Source of the DNA: Plasmodiophora brassicae
Lineage: Eukaryota; Endomyxa: Phytomyxea; Phytomyxea; Plasmodiophorida
DNA: 64,000 nucleotides
Reading direction: 5' to 3'
NCBI GenBank assembly: GCA_036867785.1
Contig: CP145414.1
Coordinates: 124,001 to 188,000, forward strand
The position numbers were made by a program, and so were the translations under genes. This document shows, in pieces, positions 10,316-20,293 of the stretch; the stretch's first letter is position 1, and each line of letters opens with the position of its first letter. The notes beneath the pieces are model-generated. The model had not been told where the DNA came from and ran no database searches. It worked only from the letters and a program-made list of their open reading frames with translations.

Positions 10316-11047
10316 GGTGGTTGATGGGCGCAGGTCGACGTGGGTTGGTTAGGGTGCAGGACGTCCTACGGTGACTAAATATGGATTTGACGGACACAGG
10401 CATGCCCGCACCGGGTGGCGACCGATCGATCGATCAATCTGAATCCACGTCGACATTCGGTCGCACTAGTTCCGGCCCTGACCGGGTGTCACGCCGTGGC
10501 CTCGATGTGCTCCATCGCTGGACATAGTCAGGTTTCGATTGTCGACCGCGATCCGGAATGCATCAACTGGCTGTAAAGTGTAGACGCAAAGTCGGAGGCG
10601 ATGCGTCCCGCGATGGCGTTGTTTTGCGACAACTTGCAGCCAAGGCGCAATACTAGGGCACGTGCCATATACAGGGGGCAGCCGACTGCGTACGGACTGC
10701 GCAGCGGGGTTCACTATTTACGATGGACCTGGCAGTGGCATCCGGCGGCAGCGCTGGGCCTTGTCCCCGTTCGCTGGCGCCGCTGCGTCGGTAATCGATG
10801 CCCAAACCGTATCGATTGTGGTTCCCGCTGGGCGGTTATCGTCTGGCGGGATCCCGCGCCGCTCCTCGCCCAGGGTCCTACAGCGACGCCGTTTTCCATA
10901 GTACCATGCCTGACTGTTCGAACGTCGAGCGCCCCCCGTGTCGGCATGGTCTCCGATTATTCCGACATCACATCCAGCAACCGTTTGCGCATAACTGTAT
11001 GTACATAAATAGCGCTATAGGCCGATCCCCGGGTCAAACTGTTTGTG
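10316..11047. other. intergenic, no gene seen
   Basis: About 730 bp between the start of the surface-protein gene and the stop of exportin-7. It contains a short GATC-rich stretch near 10423-10440 and only unsupported frames. Confidence 0.5.
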
Positions 11048-14000
11048 TCATTGGACTGCTCGGACACCGAGCTCAGCGACGTGAATGCGAACGAGGAGCA
11101 GGTTGGCGGCCAGCTGCGCCAGGTTGTGCTTGCCGATCGAGGCGCCGCTCAACCCGTGCGTGATCAACGACAATTCGCGCGATATCCGTTGCGACAGGGC
11201 CTCTGGATGTCCCCGAACGAGCTTGGCTTTGTAGGTCTCGAAATCCTGCCAGAACGGGGTCATCCATAGCGCCCACGTGGCCGGGCAATCGTTGCCGACC
11301 TTCTCCTGCATCAGCATCAGCGGCAGCAGTGCCTTGGCGATCTTCGCGTGATTCGGGTCGGCCTCGAACAAGGCCATGTCGAGCAGCATCTCGAGGAGGT
11401 GGCTGGCCACGTTTGCATTGCCGGCGGTCAGCGCCGCGTCGAGGCGCGGGCCCAGCGCTGGCGATGGCCCGGCAATCGTCGTCTGCGGACGTCGTTTCGC
11501 CTGGTCGAACCGGAAGTTGAATATCGACGCCAGCGTGTCGAAGCAGAGGCCAGCGTTCTCGTGATCTACGGGACAGCCAGGGGCGTGTTACCGCACCCAG
11601 ACGCGCTGAGCATCGTCAGGGCGTACCGAAACCAGTCGTCCCACGAGCCACAGACACGATCAGCTCCTGGACGATCTGGGGGTCGAACTCGGCCAGGGCG
11701 ACGTCGGCGAACAGATCGAACATGACCTGCACGACGCCAAAGTAGGATTTGGCCAGCGGGACCCGCGACACGATGTCCTGCAGCGGGACATGGCCCGACA
11801 GCACCACCAGGACGGTCGCCCGGATCAGGTCGACCGCCGTGCGATCCTGGTAGAACTGCATGGCGCCGACCTGGCCAACGCCCACCACCACCACGTTCAG
11901 GGGCGTCGCGTTAGGACGGGTGTCACCTGGGAGACGCACCTGAACGAAGTCGCCGCGCAGGCACCGCGAGACGACGTCGAGGAAGACTTGCAGGTTGACG
12001 AGGTCGTCTTCGATCAGGTCGTGGTGGCGCGTCGCGTCCCGGGTGCCCGCCTGCCGGGGGCTGCCCGCATTGCTGCCTGCGTTCGTCGGGGACGCGGCGA
12101 GCACGCTCCGGGGATCGTCGTCGTCGTACAGTCCGGGCACGATCGCCCCGGCCTATCGCACACGTTCGGGACGCGCTCATCGGCCCCCGAGATGCGCCCT
12201 CGCCGTACCTGCTCGTTCGACTCCCGGTGCAGGATCCTGGGCCGCGCGTACGCCAGCAGCGTGGGGGCGATACCGCGAAACAGGCGAATGCCGTCGGCAG
12301 AGTTGCTGGAGAACGGCGTCGCGCGGTGGCTCGTCAGTTCCTGCAGCAGGGACAGGATCGCACAGGCGACGATCGCGGAATCGTGCCTCGCCGACCTGAC
12401 CGGGGAGGGGCGTCAGATCACACACGCGGCGACGAGGGCGCGCGCGTGCGGGCGCGCTTACATGATCCTGTGGAACACGGGCAGGTGCGGTTCGACCCAG
12501 GAGAACAGCACGCCGAACTAGGAAGCGACCGTTAGACCAGGCGCAACCGTGGGCCCCGATTTCCGAACGGTACATGCGACGACTCGCGGCAGGCGCTGAC
12601 GACGCCCCGCAGGTCACTGGCGACGGCGGCGAGCGCGCCGGTTTCCGTGTGCCGAAGTTCGTCGAGGGACATCGCGGCCAGCTTCGCGAACTGAGGTTGA
12701 AACACGTCGGTGACGGCCGCCCTGAACGCGGGCTGGTCGTCGACGATGTCGCCGCCGTCACCGTTCCCCGACTGGGACGCAGGATCGTCAGCGTCGTCGA
12801 CCAGCAACGACCTCGACCAGCAGGCGTAGAACTGGGAGCGCAGCTCCAGGTTCGACGATCCCTGCGACGACGGGCGTCAGTTTCGAGGGGGCCATGCAGA
12901 GGTTACGCGCGCCGACCGCTGTCAGCGACATGATGGCGCCGATGATGTTGAGGTGCTTCATCAGCTTGCCCGTAAACGAGTGGCAGCTGAGCTGGTTGAT
13001 CAGCTCGATGCACGCCTCGGTGATGGCGGCGTTGTCAGCGAACTGTCTGAGATTGGACGACAGCTTCACGACGATGGACGACAGGATCTGCTCGTGCCCC
13101 ATCGTCGTGCCGCAGAACGACGACAGCGCCGTGTAGAATTGCTCGAACTTCGCGCGCTGAGTGGTCGACAGCACGCGCGTAATGTCAACCAGATACGCCA
13201 GGCGCAGCTGCTCCAGGAACCCCAGGATGGCCTGCTCCAGGAGGACGCCGTGCGAACCCTGACGTCACACACTCAGAGATGAAGCCCAGCGAAGGTCGGC
13301 CAGGCACTGCGCCTACACATTCCATGAGCCGCAGCACCCGGAATGCGATTTCGGCATCGACGCGCGCGTTCTGCTCGGTGGTTTCCCCGAAGCGCGACCC
13401 GGACAACGCTTTGGGGATACCGACGACGCTGGCCCCAACGTGCACCAGCCACGAGATCCGTCCTAGGGTGCGGCCACCGTTCTGAATCGACGCCTCATTG
13501 GAATCCGGCTCGCGCACGCCTACCTTCGATCAGCGCCCTCTCGGCAGACCCGATGGGTCTCTTGGCTGCCAGCTGTTGTGTGTGCCCCAATCAGGTTTCC
13601 ACCCAGCAGACCGAGAATTCCGATGACCCGACCTGCTCCCGGTACTGCTTGTCGGCCTCGTCGAACAGTTTGCCCCAGTACGCAGCCGTTTGCCCATACT
13701 GGTGACGGAACAGGACCTGGAGGCTTTCCATCTGCTCCTGGAGCCGCTCGTCGGACAGGAACTCGGCCAGTTCGCCTCGCTGCGCGTGTCGGAAAACGCT
13801 ATCCAGCTGGCAGGCACGTCAGGCGACATTGGGCGTCAGGCGCACGGCACGACACGGTACCTGGCTTTCCATGAAGATCAGTGCCAAACGAAGAATGACA
13901 TCGTTCAGCGACTCCGGCGTCATCGTCCTGGGCTGCCCGTCGTCCCTGTTGGCCTGCTGCGTGAAGCGACCCGCCTTGGCGAACCCGGCCCAGAACTTCA

Positions 14001-15348
14001 GCAGAGTGCACGAGGCCTAATGTGATCGGATCAGAGCGGCGCCCGTTCAAGCACACACACACACCGCATCCGCTTCGCACCGCATCGTTCTGCGATATCT
14101 TGAACGTCTTCAACGTGAGCTCGGCCATCTCGTTGATCCACGACCGGTGGTCCGGCATTTGGTAGAAGTCGACGAGCTGAAACGTGGCCTTCAGGTTGCA
14201 CAGGACGCGCGCGAACGCACTCAGTGTCTCGTCGCTCACTAGAACGGCTGCAAACCGAACCGTCAGTCCAGGGTTGCAGGCCGGCATGGATTCGGGGGAA
14301 GGGGGCACAACCATGGGACCGTTTGGATATCTCCAGGAGACCGCGACAGACGCCGGCCAGGAACGTGGTGCGGACAGCATCGGGAGTGAAGAGCGAGCGC
14401 CGAACCCTGGCATAGTATGCCAGCGCGTCCAAGCACTGCGAGCCGTCAGCCGATGTGCACGGGGGACCCCTCCTGCGGTGATGACAACCGACCTCGGCCA
14501 CTTCCGTTTGGTCGCCACTGGACGCCGCCAGCTGAAGGACGTGAGCGAACAGGGATGGGTCCGCCAGGACGGCCCTCCAGGAATCAGGCACCATGAACGA
14601 GCCCGTCTCCTCCAGTGCCTACGTGGCGGGCCGATTCAGCACCAGCGGCGAGAGCCCGCGCGCGCCACAGTCAGCACCGCACCTCCTCGGCTTGCGACCC
14701 GACCACGTTGGCAGCCAGACACCTCGTGAACAATTGCAGAGCGAGCACTTTGCACTGGCTGCGCGCGCCGCTCTCGCTTCGCAGCACGACCTGCGCGAGC
14801 GTGACAATGTCGAGCAACGCGTCGGTGCGGAACGACAGGGCCACTTTGCGGTTCGCGGCGAACGACAGCGATTTTGTCGGCGACGACATCTCGGCGACGA
14901 GCTCGAGCAGGATCTGCAGGGCGAGAGCGCGGTGCGCGACCGTCGGCGACGCCATGAGCTGGCCGACCTGGACGCAGATCGTCCTGTGCGCGTGGTTCTG
15001 CAGCCAGCCGAGCTTCGTGATGCGCACCAGCAGGCGGATCACGGCCGACGTCACGAACGGTGGCAGGCGCCGGTCCTGCACCAGGAACTGCAGCAGGGAA
15101 TTTCGCATGTCGACCGTCTTGTCGGCGTCGAACCGGTTCCAGTAGATGGTCAGCAGCTCGAGCAGGGACGTGGCCGCGAGCAGCAGCGCCTCCGGTTTCG
15201 TCGACTGCTGCAGCAGCAGCTGGCATTGCGGGATGCACTCCGCCGACGACTGGAACGGCATCAGCGTCACCCGCGCCGCCGTCCTCGCTCTCGGGTCGGC
15301 GCCCGAGAACATATCGAAGGCGAGGGCCTCGAGCCGCGCCACCTCCAT
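11048..15348 (-). CDS. XPO7: exportin-7 (RanBP16-like), 15 exons
   Basis: Exportin-7 is a karyopherin-beta nuclear transport receptor that works with RanGTP. Inferred exons are 14683-15348, 14493-14618, 14312-14435, 14081-14238, 13861-14016, 13633-13806, 13524-13572, 13317-13462, 12917-13258, 12574-12861, 12462-12517, 12209-12395, 11940-12152, 11633-11870 and 11048-11565. All introns are GT-AG (about 54-73 bp) and in frame, giving 1,146 aa; the human protein has 1,087. Conserved anchors in order are CQLLLQQSTKPEALLLAATS, RITKLGW, VPDSWRAVL, RVRRSLF, EGRISWLVHVGASVVG, FRVLRLME, ASDLRGVV, FGVLFSWVEPHLPVFHR and LPLMLMQEKV near the end. The start Met at 15348 precedes the first HEAT-type helix as in other exportin-7 proteins. 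Exon 13 carries a long acidic and Ala/Gly-rich insertion not usual in the family. Confidence 0.92.
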
Positions 15349-15715
15349 CGCTGGCGCGCGCTCCTGCCTTCACTATGGCGATCGGTTCACCTGGGGGGAG
15401 ACAGGGGCACGCGCCACCCCCCACCCTCCTGGGCACGTTGTCACGACGCCCCGACAGCATGGCCAACGGGTGCGCGCTTGCCACATCCATCCCCCTCGAA
15501 ATATCGCCCAAATGATGACGAAAAAGATCCCGCCAGGCGCCAGTCTTCCCGAACCGACGACGTACTGCAGTTGCGCGACTGTGCGACTGTGCGACTGCAC
15601 AGTCGCGACACGGAGCGCTGCAACGCTCGGGCGACGGACGTGTAACAGCACCCCGGCGGCGTCGCTCCGTGCGGCGAGTTTTTGATTTGCGCCGCGGCAA
15701 CGTTCGTCGGTTGCG
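15349..15715. promoter_or_regulatory. divergent intergenic region with a short hairpin
   Basis: 367 bp between the starts of exportin-7 (minus) and the histone-fold gene (plus), so it must hold both 5' regions. At 15583-15606 there is an inverted repeat with 10-nt arms and a 4-nt loop, built from overlapping TGTGCGAC direct repeats. It could be a binding site for a dimeric regulator; this is only a suggestion. Confidence 0.45.
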
Positions 15716-16462
15716 ATGGATGTCGACGGAGGCGATGTCGAGGGGCGGCAGGCGCCTGCTGTGCCGGACGCGCCAGCGATGCCAGTGGGGGATGACAGGG
15801 CGGAACCCGAGGCCCAGGACGAGTTTGACGACGAGGACGAGGAGGCGGATGTGGGCGCCGCCGTCCCCGTCGTCGTGAAGGTATCGCCGCCGCCGAAGGC
15901 GAAACGGGTCAAGAAGACGCATGATGACACGCTGCCAGGGTTGCCGCTGGGCCCGGTGACCCTGCCGATGACGCGCGTGCGCAAGGTCATCAAGAGCACG
16001 CCATCGGTCAACAGTCTGGCAGGTCGGTTTGGCCAACGGGGCGCGCGCGCGTGCGTCGGCGACACTGACCGTCGTGATACGGTTGGCCCACAGGCGATGC
16101 TGGTGCCGTTATTGCCAAGAGCACCGTACGTCGCGTTCATTTCTGATCTATCGTTATCGTTCGTGGCCGAATCCCGCTCAACAGGAATTCATGATTGCTC
16201 GACTGGCGCAAGCGGGGTTCCGTCGTGCAGTGACCGAAGGTCGTCGCACGATCCAGTACAAAGACCTCGGTAGGGACGTTCGCAGGGTTCTGGTCGTTGC
16301 ATGCCCGTCTGAGCCATCGGGCGTGCAGCGGACGTTGTCCGGGACGACGAGCGCTGGGAATTCCTGCTGGACATCGTCCCCGGCAAGACTACCCGGGCGC
16401 GGTACAATTGCTCCAGGTTTGCAATCGATCCCCCACGTCATCCCGCTGTGCCTGATAAATAA
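15716..16462 (+). CDS. histone-fold protein, NF-YC/CHRAC/DPB3-like
   Basis: Inferred exons are 15716-16022, 16094-16125, 16185-16269 and 16329-16462, all GT-AG and in frame, giving 185 aa. An acidic Asp/Glu-rich N-terminus precedes a Lys-rich segment. The histone fold follows: LPMTRVRKVIKSTPSVN (helix 1), DAGAVIAKSTEFMIARLAQA (helix 2, joined over two introns), RRTIQYKDLADVVRDDE (loop and helix 3) and WEFLLDIVPGK. The QYKDLA and EFLLDIVP signatures are typical of the H2A-like partner in DNA polymerase epsilon (DPB3/POLE4) and CHRAC complexes and in NF-YC. It should heterodimerise with an H2B-like partner and act in replication, remodelling or transcription; which complex cannot be decided from one subunit. 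Confidence 0.85.
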
Positions 16463-16867
16463 CACGACTGCCGTTCGCTGCCACGTCCGGTACCTTAGCA
16501 GGCTCGTCCCGACCACCAGTATGTCAGGCGCCATGCCACGATGCGAACGCCCTGGACCACGATCTCGCTGCCCTGAGGACAACTCTTACGCCGGCGCGGT
16601 TGGGCTCGCACCTCTTCCAGCGCCAGCGTAGATCATCACCGGCCGCCGGGCCCCCGTTGCTATGCGGTGGCGACGTCCCGGTGCCAAGTCACCCGCCAGG
16701 GTTGCGTCATGGCGCCTTGACTCAACTTGCACCTTGTTGTGGCTCTCGGCAGTAGACCACCGACGACGAATCCGTGATTCCAGAGAGAAAGCGAGCGCGC
16801 AACGCCGACAAGTACAACAACTAGGGTTCGACTGACTTGCCTACAGGTTCGCCGACACGCGCGCAGG
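16463..16867. other. intergenic, no gene seen
   Basis: About 405 bp between two plus-strand genes. It is presumably the 3' flank of the histone-fold gene and the promoter of the small Cys-rich gene. No motif stands out. Confidence 0.5.
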
Positions 16868-17083
16868 ATGAACCCCTTCGAGATGTTTGAGTGCTGCGTC
16901 TGCCTGGAAGAACTCGCCTGCTGCTTCGCCTGCGTCTGGTGCTGCAAGACGATGTGCTGCTGCGGCGGCAGAGACAGTCGCCGGCAGCAGCAGCAGCCCA
17001 TGGTCGTTCAGCAGCCGGTGATGATGCAGCCTCAGCAGGGTTACGTCCAGCAAGGGTACCCGCAGCAGCCGCCCCGTTACTGA
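16868..17083 (+). CDS. small Cys-rich protein with Gln/Pro/Tyr tail
   Basis: A single exon of 71 aa. The first 35 residues hold ten cysteines in clusters (CCVCLEELACC, CVWCCKTMCCC), and the last 30 are Gln/Pro/Tyr-rich with GYVQQGYPQQPPRY. This resembles small CYSTM-like or palmitoylated Cys-rich peptides with a GYPQQ-type tail known in many eukaryotes, but here the Cys block is N-terminal, so family membership is not assured. The Cys block is hydrophobic enough to sit on a membrane. It converges on ArgRS with only 63 bp between the stop codons. Confidence 0.6.
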   Translation: MNPFEMFECCVCLEELACCFACVWCCKTMCCCGGRDSRRQQQQPMVVQQPVMMQPQQGYVQQGYPQQPPRY

Positions 17084-17146
17084 GTAATACAACCAAGGGA
17101 TGCGGCGGCCCGCCTGGGACAATCTACTGGGCGATGTATGTCGTGA

Positions 17147-19839
17147 TCACATGCGGTTGACGGTTCGGATGCCGAGCAGGCTGAGGCCGGTCTTGATGAC
17201 GGCGCCGACGGCGACGATGAACTCGACGCGCGTGACGCGCAGGTCGGCGGTGGGCGCGTCCATGACCGGCGACCGCTCGTACCAGGCGTTGAAGTCCTTG
17301 GACAGGTCGAACAGGAACTTGCAGAGCACGAACGGCTTGTAGTCGTAGGCGGCCTTCTCCACCGTCGCCCAGAACGAGTTCAGCGAGTACAGCAGCGCAC
17401 GGTCGTACTCGGTGCCCAGAAGGCCCAGGTCGACGCGCCCGTCGCTGGGTGTGCCCACCTTCGCCAGGATCTGCTTGATGCGCGCGTACACGTAGCACAT
17501 GTACGGTCCTGCAGGGAACGATCAGCAGGCGGGCTGGATGACGAGGGCACGCGGCCCAACCAACCCGTATCGCCCGTCTTGGCGGTCCAATCCTTCAGGA
17601 TGAACGTGATGTCCTTGATCGGGTCCTGGTTCAGCATGCGATACTTGATCGTGGCCACCGAGATGGCGTGCTTCACTGCACAGCGAACGCATCAGCACAC
17701 GGCGCGCACAGCCACAGGCAGAGACGGGCCCGGCCACGTACCAGATTCAATCTCGTCGGACGACCAAATCTCACATTCCTTCTCGACGGTCGACCCGTCC
17801 TTCTTCGCCTGCAGGAAGAACCCGTCCTTGTACTTCTTCAGGTACGATTCCATGATCTCATCCGCCTGTGCAACCATTACCCCGATGCGAACAACGCGCC
17901 CGTTCCAGCGCGCCCCTACCAGTTGCTTCCTGAGTTCCGAGAAGTAGATGACAGTGCCATCCCGGGAGCTCATCTTGCCATGCTCACCAACGACCTGCCC
18001 GTACGCCAGGTGGAAGCACTTCTTGGCCTGCGGGTACCCCATGCGATCGAGGCAGGCGAACACCTGCTGGAAGTGGCAGCTCTGGGCGGCATCGACAACG
18101 TAGATGCTGCGGTCGATGTGGAATTCGTCAAACTTGCGACGCGCCAGCGCCAGATCCTTCGTGGCGTACAGGCCGGCCCCGTTCGACTTGATGAGGACCA
18201 GGAAGGGCAACGGCGGCTTGCACATGGACAGGTCACAGCCGATGGCGCCGTTCGTCTCCACCATGACGCTGCCGCCCTCCTTGCCGAGCTGGTAGTTCTC
18301 CATCACCATGGCCTTGCTGTCCTCGCTGACCTCCGACTCGAAGAAATCGTGGTCGAACCTCTGCACCACCGTCAGTGACGACCATCAAACGTATGCAGGT
18401 CGATGACGGACGGCGTCCAGCCAGGCGTAGATCGACTTGAACTCGTCCAGGCTCCACTTCTTGGTCGCGGCCCACAGCGCACACCATTCCGGGTCGCCCG
18501 ATTCCAACTTGAGCAGGACGTCGCCGACTTCCTTCTTCTGCTTCTTGTACGCCTCCTGGACCGATCCCGGGTGCTTCTTGTCCAGCTTGCCGATCTCGAT
18601 CAGGGCGTCGCCGGGCGAACACTCTTCCGCGATCAGCATGATCGCCTTGGCGTCGCCGCCCTGGCTGGCGCCCTGTGCCGCCTTCTTCTTCTGCTTGTTG
18701 CTCAGGCCGGCCTCGGGCGTCGCGTTCGCCGATTTGGGCGGCTGGGCGCCCAGCTCGGCGTACGCCAGCATGATGCCACTGGACTCCACGCCCATCATGT
18801 CCTTCGTCGCCACCGTCTGCTTCTTGAACCGCGTCCCGACTGGGATGTACGCCACCATGTCACCAACCTAACCCAGCCGTCAGACACGGGGCAGGATCTC
18901 GTCACCCAATCACCACAAACCGTGTATCCAGTGCCGCCGCAGACAACGGTCGCCGTTCGTCCTTCGCCGTACTCGACCTGGCAAACGTGCCAGTTCTTTG
19001 GGGCGTTCGGTGCAGGGTGCGCATCGATGGATACGACGCGGGCGGCGACGACGCCATCGTACGGGTATTTGGTGAGCTGGCTCAGGTCGAGCATGTCGTT
19101 GGCTTCGGCGTAGAGCAGGCCGAGGTACTCGCCCTTGCGATCGTCGGGCACGTTCAGGCCGTCCAGGTCGCACCCGCGTTCGTCCATGCGCTGCTTCAGC
19201 AGCCACAGGCACTTGGCGACATGGGCGCCCTCGTCGCCAAAGTAGTTGGCGGCGACGACCTTGTGCCCCATATGCTCCCACAGACGGACCAGCGAATCGC
19301 CCAGTGCCACGTTGCGCATGTGACCCACATGGAACGCCTTGTGCGTGTTCGGCTGCGAATACTCAATCATGACCTGGCGAACGTCGTCGTCGTTAGGGGC
19401 GACAGCTTCATGGGCACCCAATGCTAAGCACCTTCTCCTTGTTGCCGACAGGCTGCGCGTCCAGGTACCCTTCGTGGTTGATGGCGTGGACGACGGACGC
19501 GAAGAAGGCGGTGCGCAGCGTGACGTTCAGGGTCGGGCCCTGCACGACAATGGATTCGAAGATGGTGGACAGCGCGTCATCAGGCGACGTGATCCGCTCC
19601 GAGAGCAGCGACGCGAGTTCGGTGGCGATCTGGGCGGGCGGGCGCCCGCCGACCAATTTGCAGAGCGAGGCGCACGGGAACGCGAGTTCGCCTTGGCCGC
19701 GGCCGCGCGGCCGCTGCGTGCATTTCCTCAGCGTCGCCATGGCGTCGTCCGGTATCTCGGCCTGCAGCGACGTCACGCACGCTGACGCAATTGCCGCAAG
19801 CAGCGCCTCGCGCGCCTCGTCGATCACGTTCCTCGTCAT
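17147..19839 (-). CDS. arginyl-tRNA synthetase with internal OB-like insertion, seven exons
   Basis: This class I synthetase charges tRNA-Arg. Inferred exons are 19432-19839, 18921-19373, 18412-18867, 17920-18360, 17742-17865, 17565-17675 and 17147-17508, in frame, giving 784 aa. The N-terminal Add-1 domain has the GQGELAFPCASLCKL pattern. The HIGH-type motif sits in HKAFHVGHMRNVALGDS. About 150 residues follow that are not usual in cytosolic ArgRS: an OB-type module like the EMAPII/PheRS tRNA-binding domain (YTVGDMVAYIPVGTRFKKQ, GVESSGIMLAYAELG) and a Lys-rich segment. The catalytic core then resumes (RFDHDFFESE), with KMSSRDGTVIYF as the KMSKS-type loop. The DALR anticodon-binding domain ends the protein (GPYMCYVYARIKQIL). 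It is probably the cytosolic enzyme. Confidence 0.92.
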
Positions 19840-20040
19840 GATGATGATGCCCGCTGCGTCTACGTACACGTTGCTCTGCGGAATCCGCCTGCCTACGCCT
19901 GCGCCGGTGCGTTCCGCTACGGAAGCCGCAGCGGCCGGCGCTGCCCTCCGTCGCGGACTTTCTATATCTAGACGCGGGCCACTTGTGGACTGCACCACAC
20001 ACGCGGCATTCGAGAGGCGGTCCACGTCGTGCCTGCCCGT

Positions 20041-20112
20041 AATTCACCTCGTCCTGGAACTTGATCTACCGCATCATCGTAGATCAGTTCACAGAGCTGT
20101 TCCTCTACGCCC
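20041..20112 (-). pseudogene. fragment related to the coiled-coil surface-protein gene
   Basis: This roughly 72-bp stretch matches 9875-9945 inside the surface-protein gene at about 85% identity by eye. It covers the segment coding the ERLRELMYDDAV region. No longer homologous frame surrounds it, so it looks like a small duplicated remnant rather than a gene. Confidence 0.6.
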
Positions 20113-20293
20113 TCCTGCTTGGGGTGATCAACGATTTGAGCCGATTCACGTCGTCCTGGGCAGTACACATGAAGAGTCGAGTACGTAACGCAACTACGTT
20201 GCAATGTGATCAGGTCTCCAGATGCGGTGTGGGGGTGTAATGCGATACCCCTCTGTCGACAACTGGGTGGGTCTGCACGTGATCGGGCTCAGC

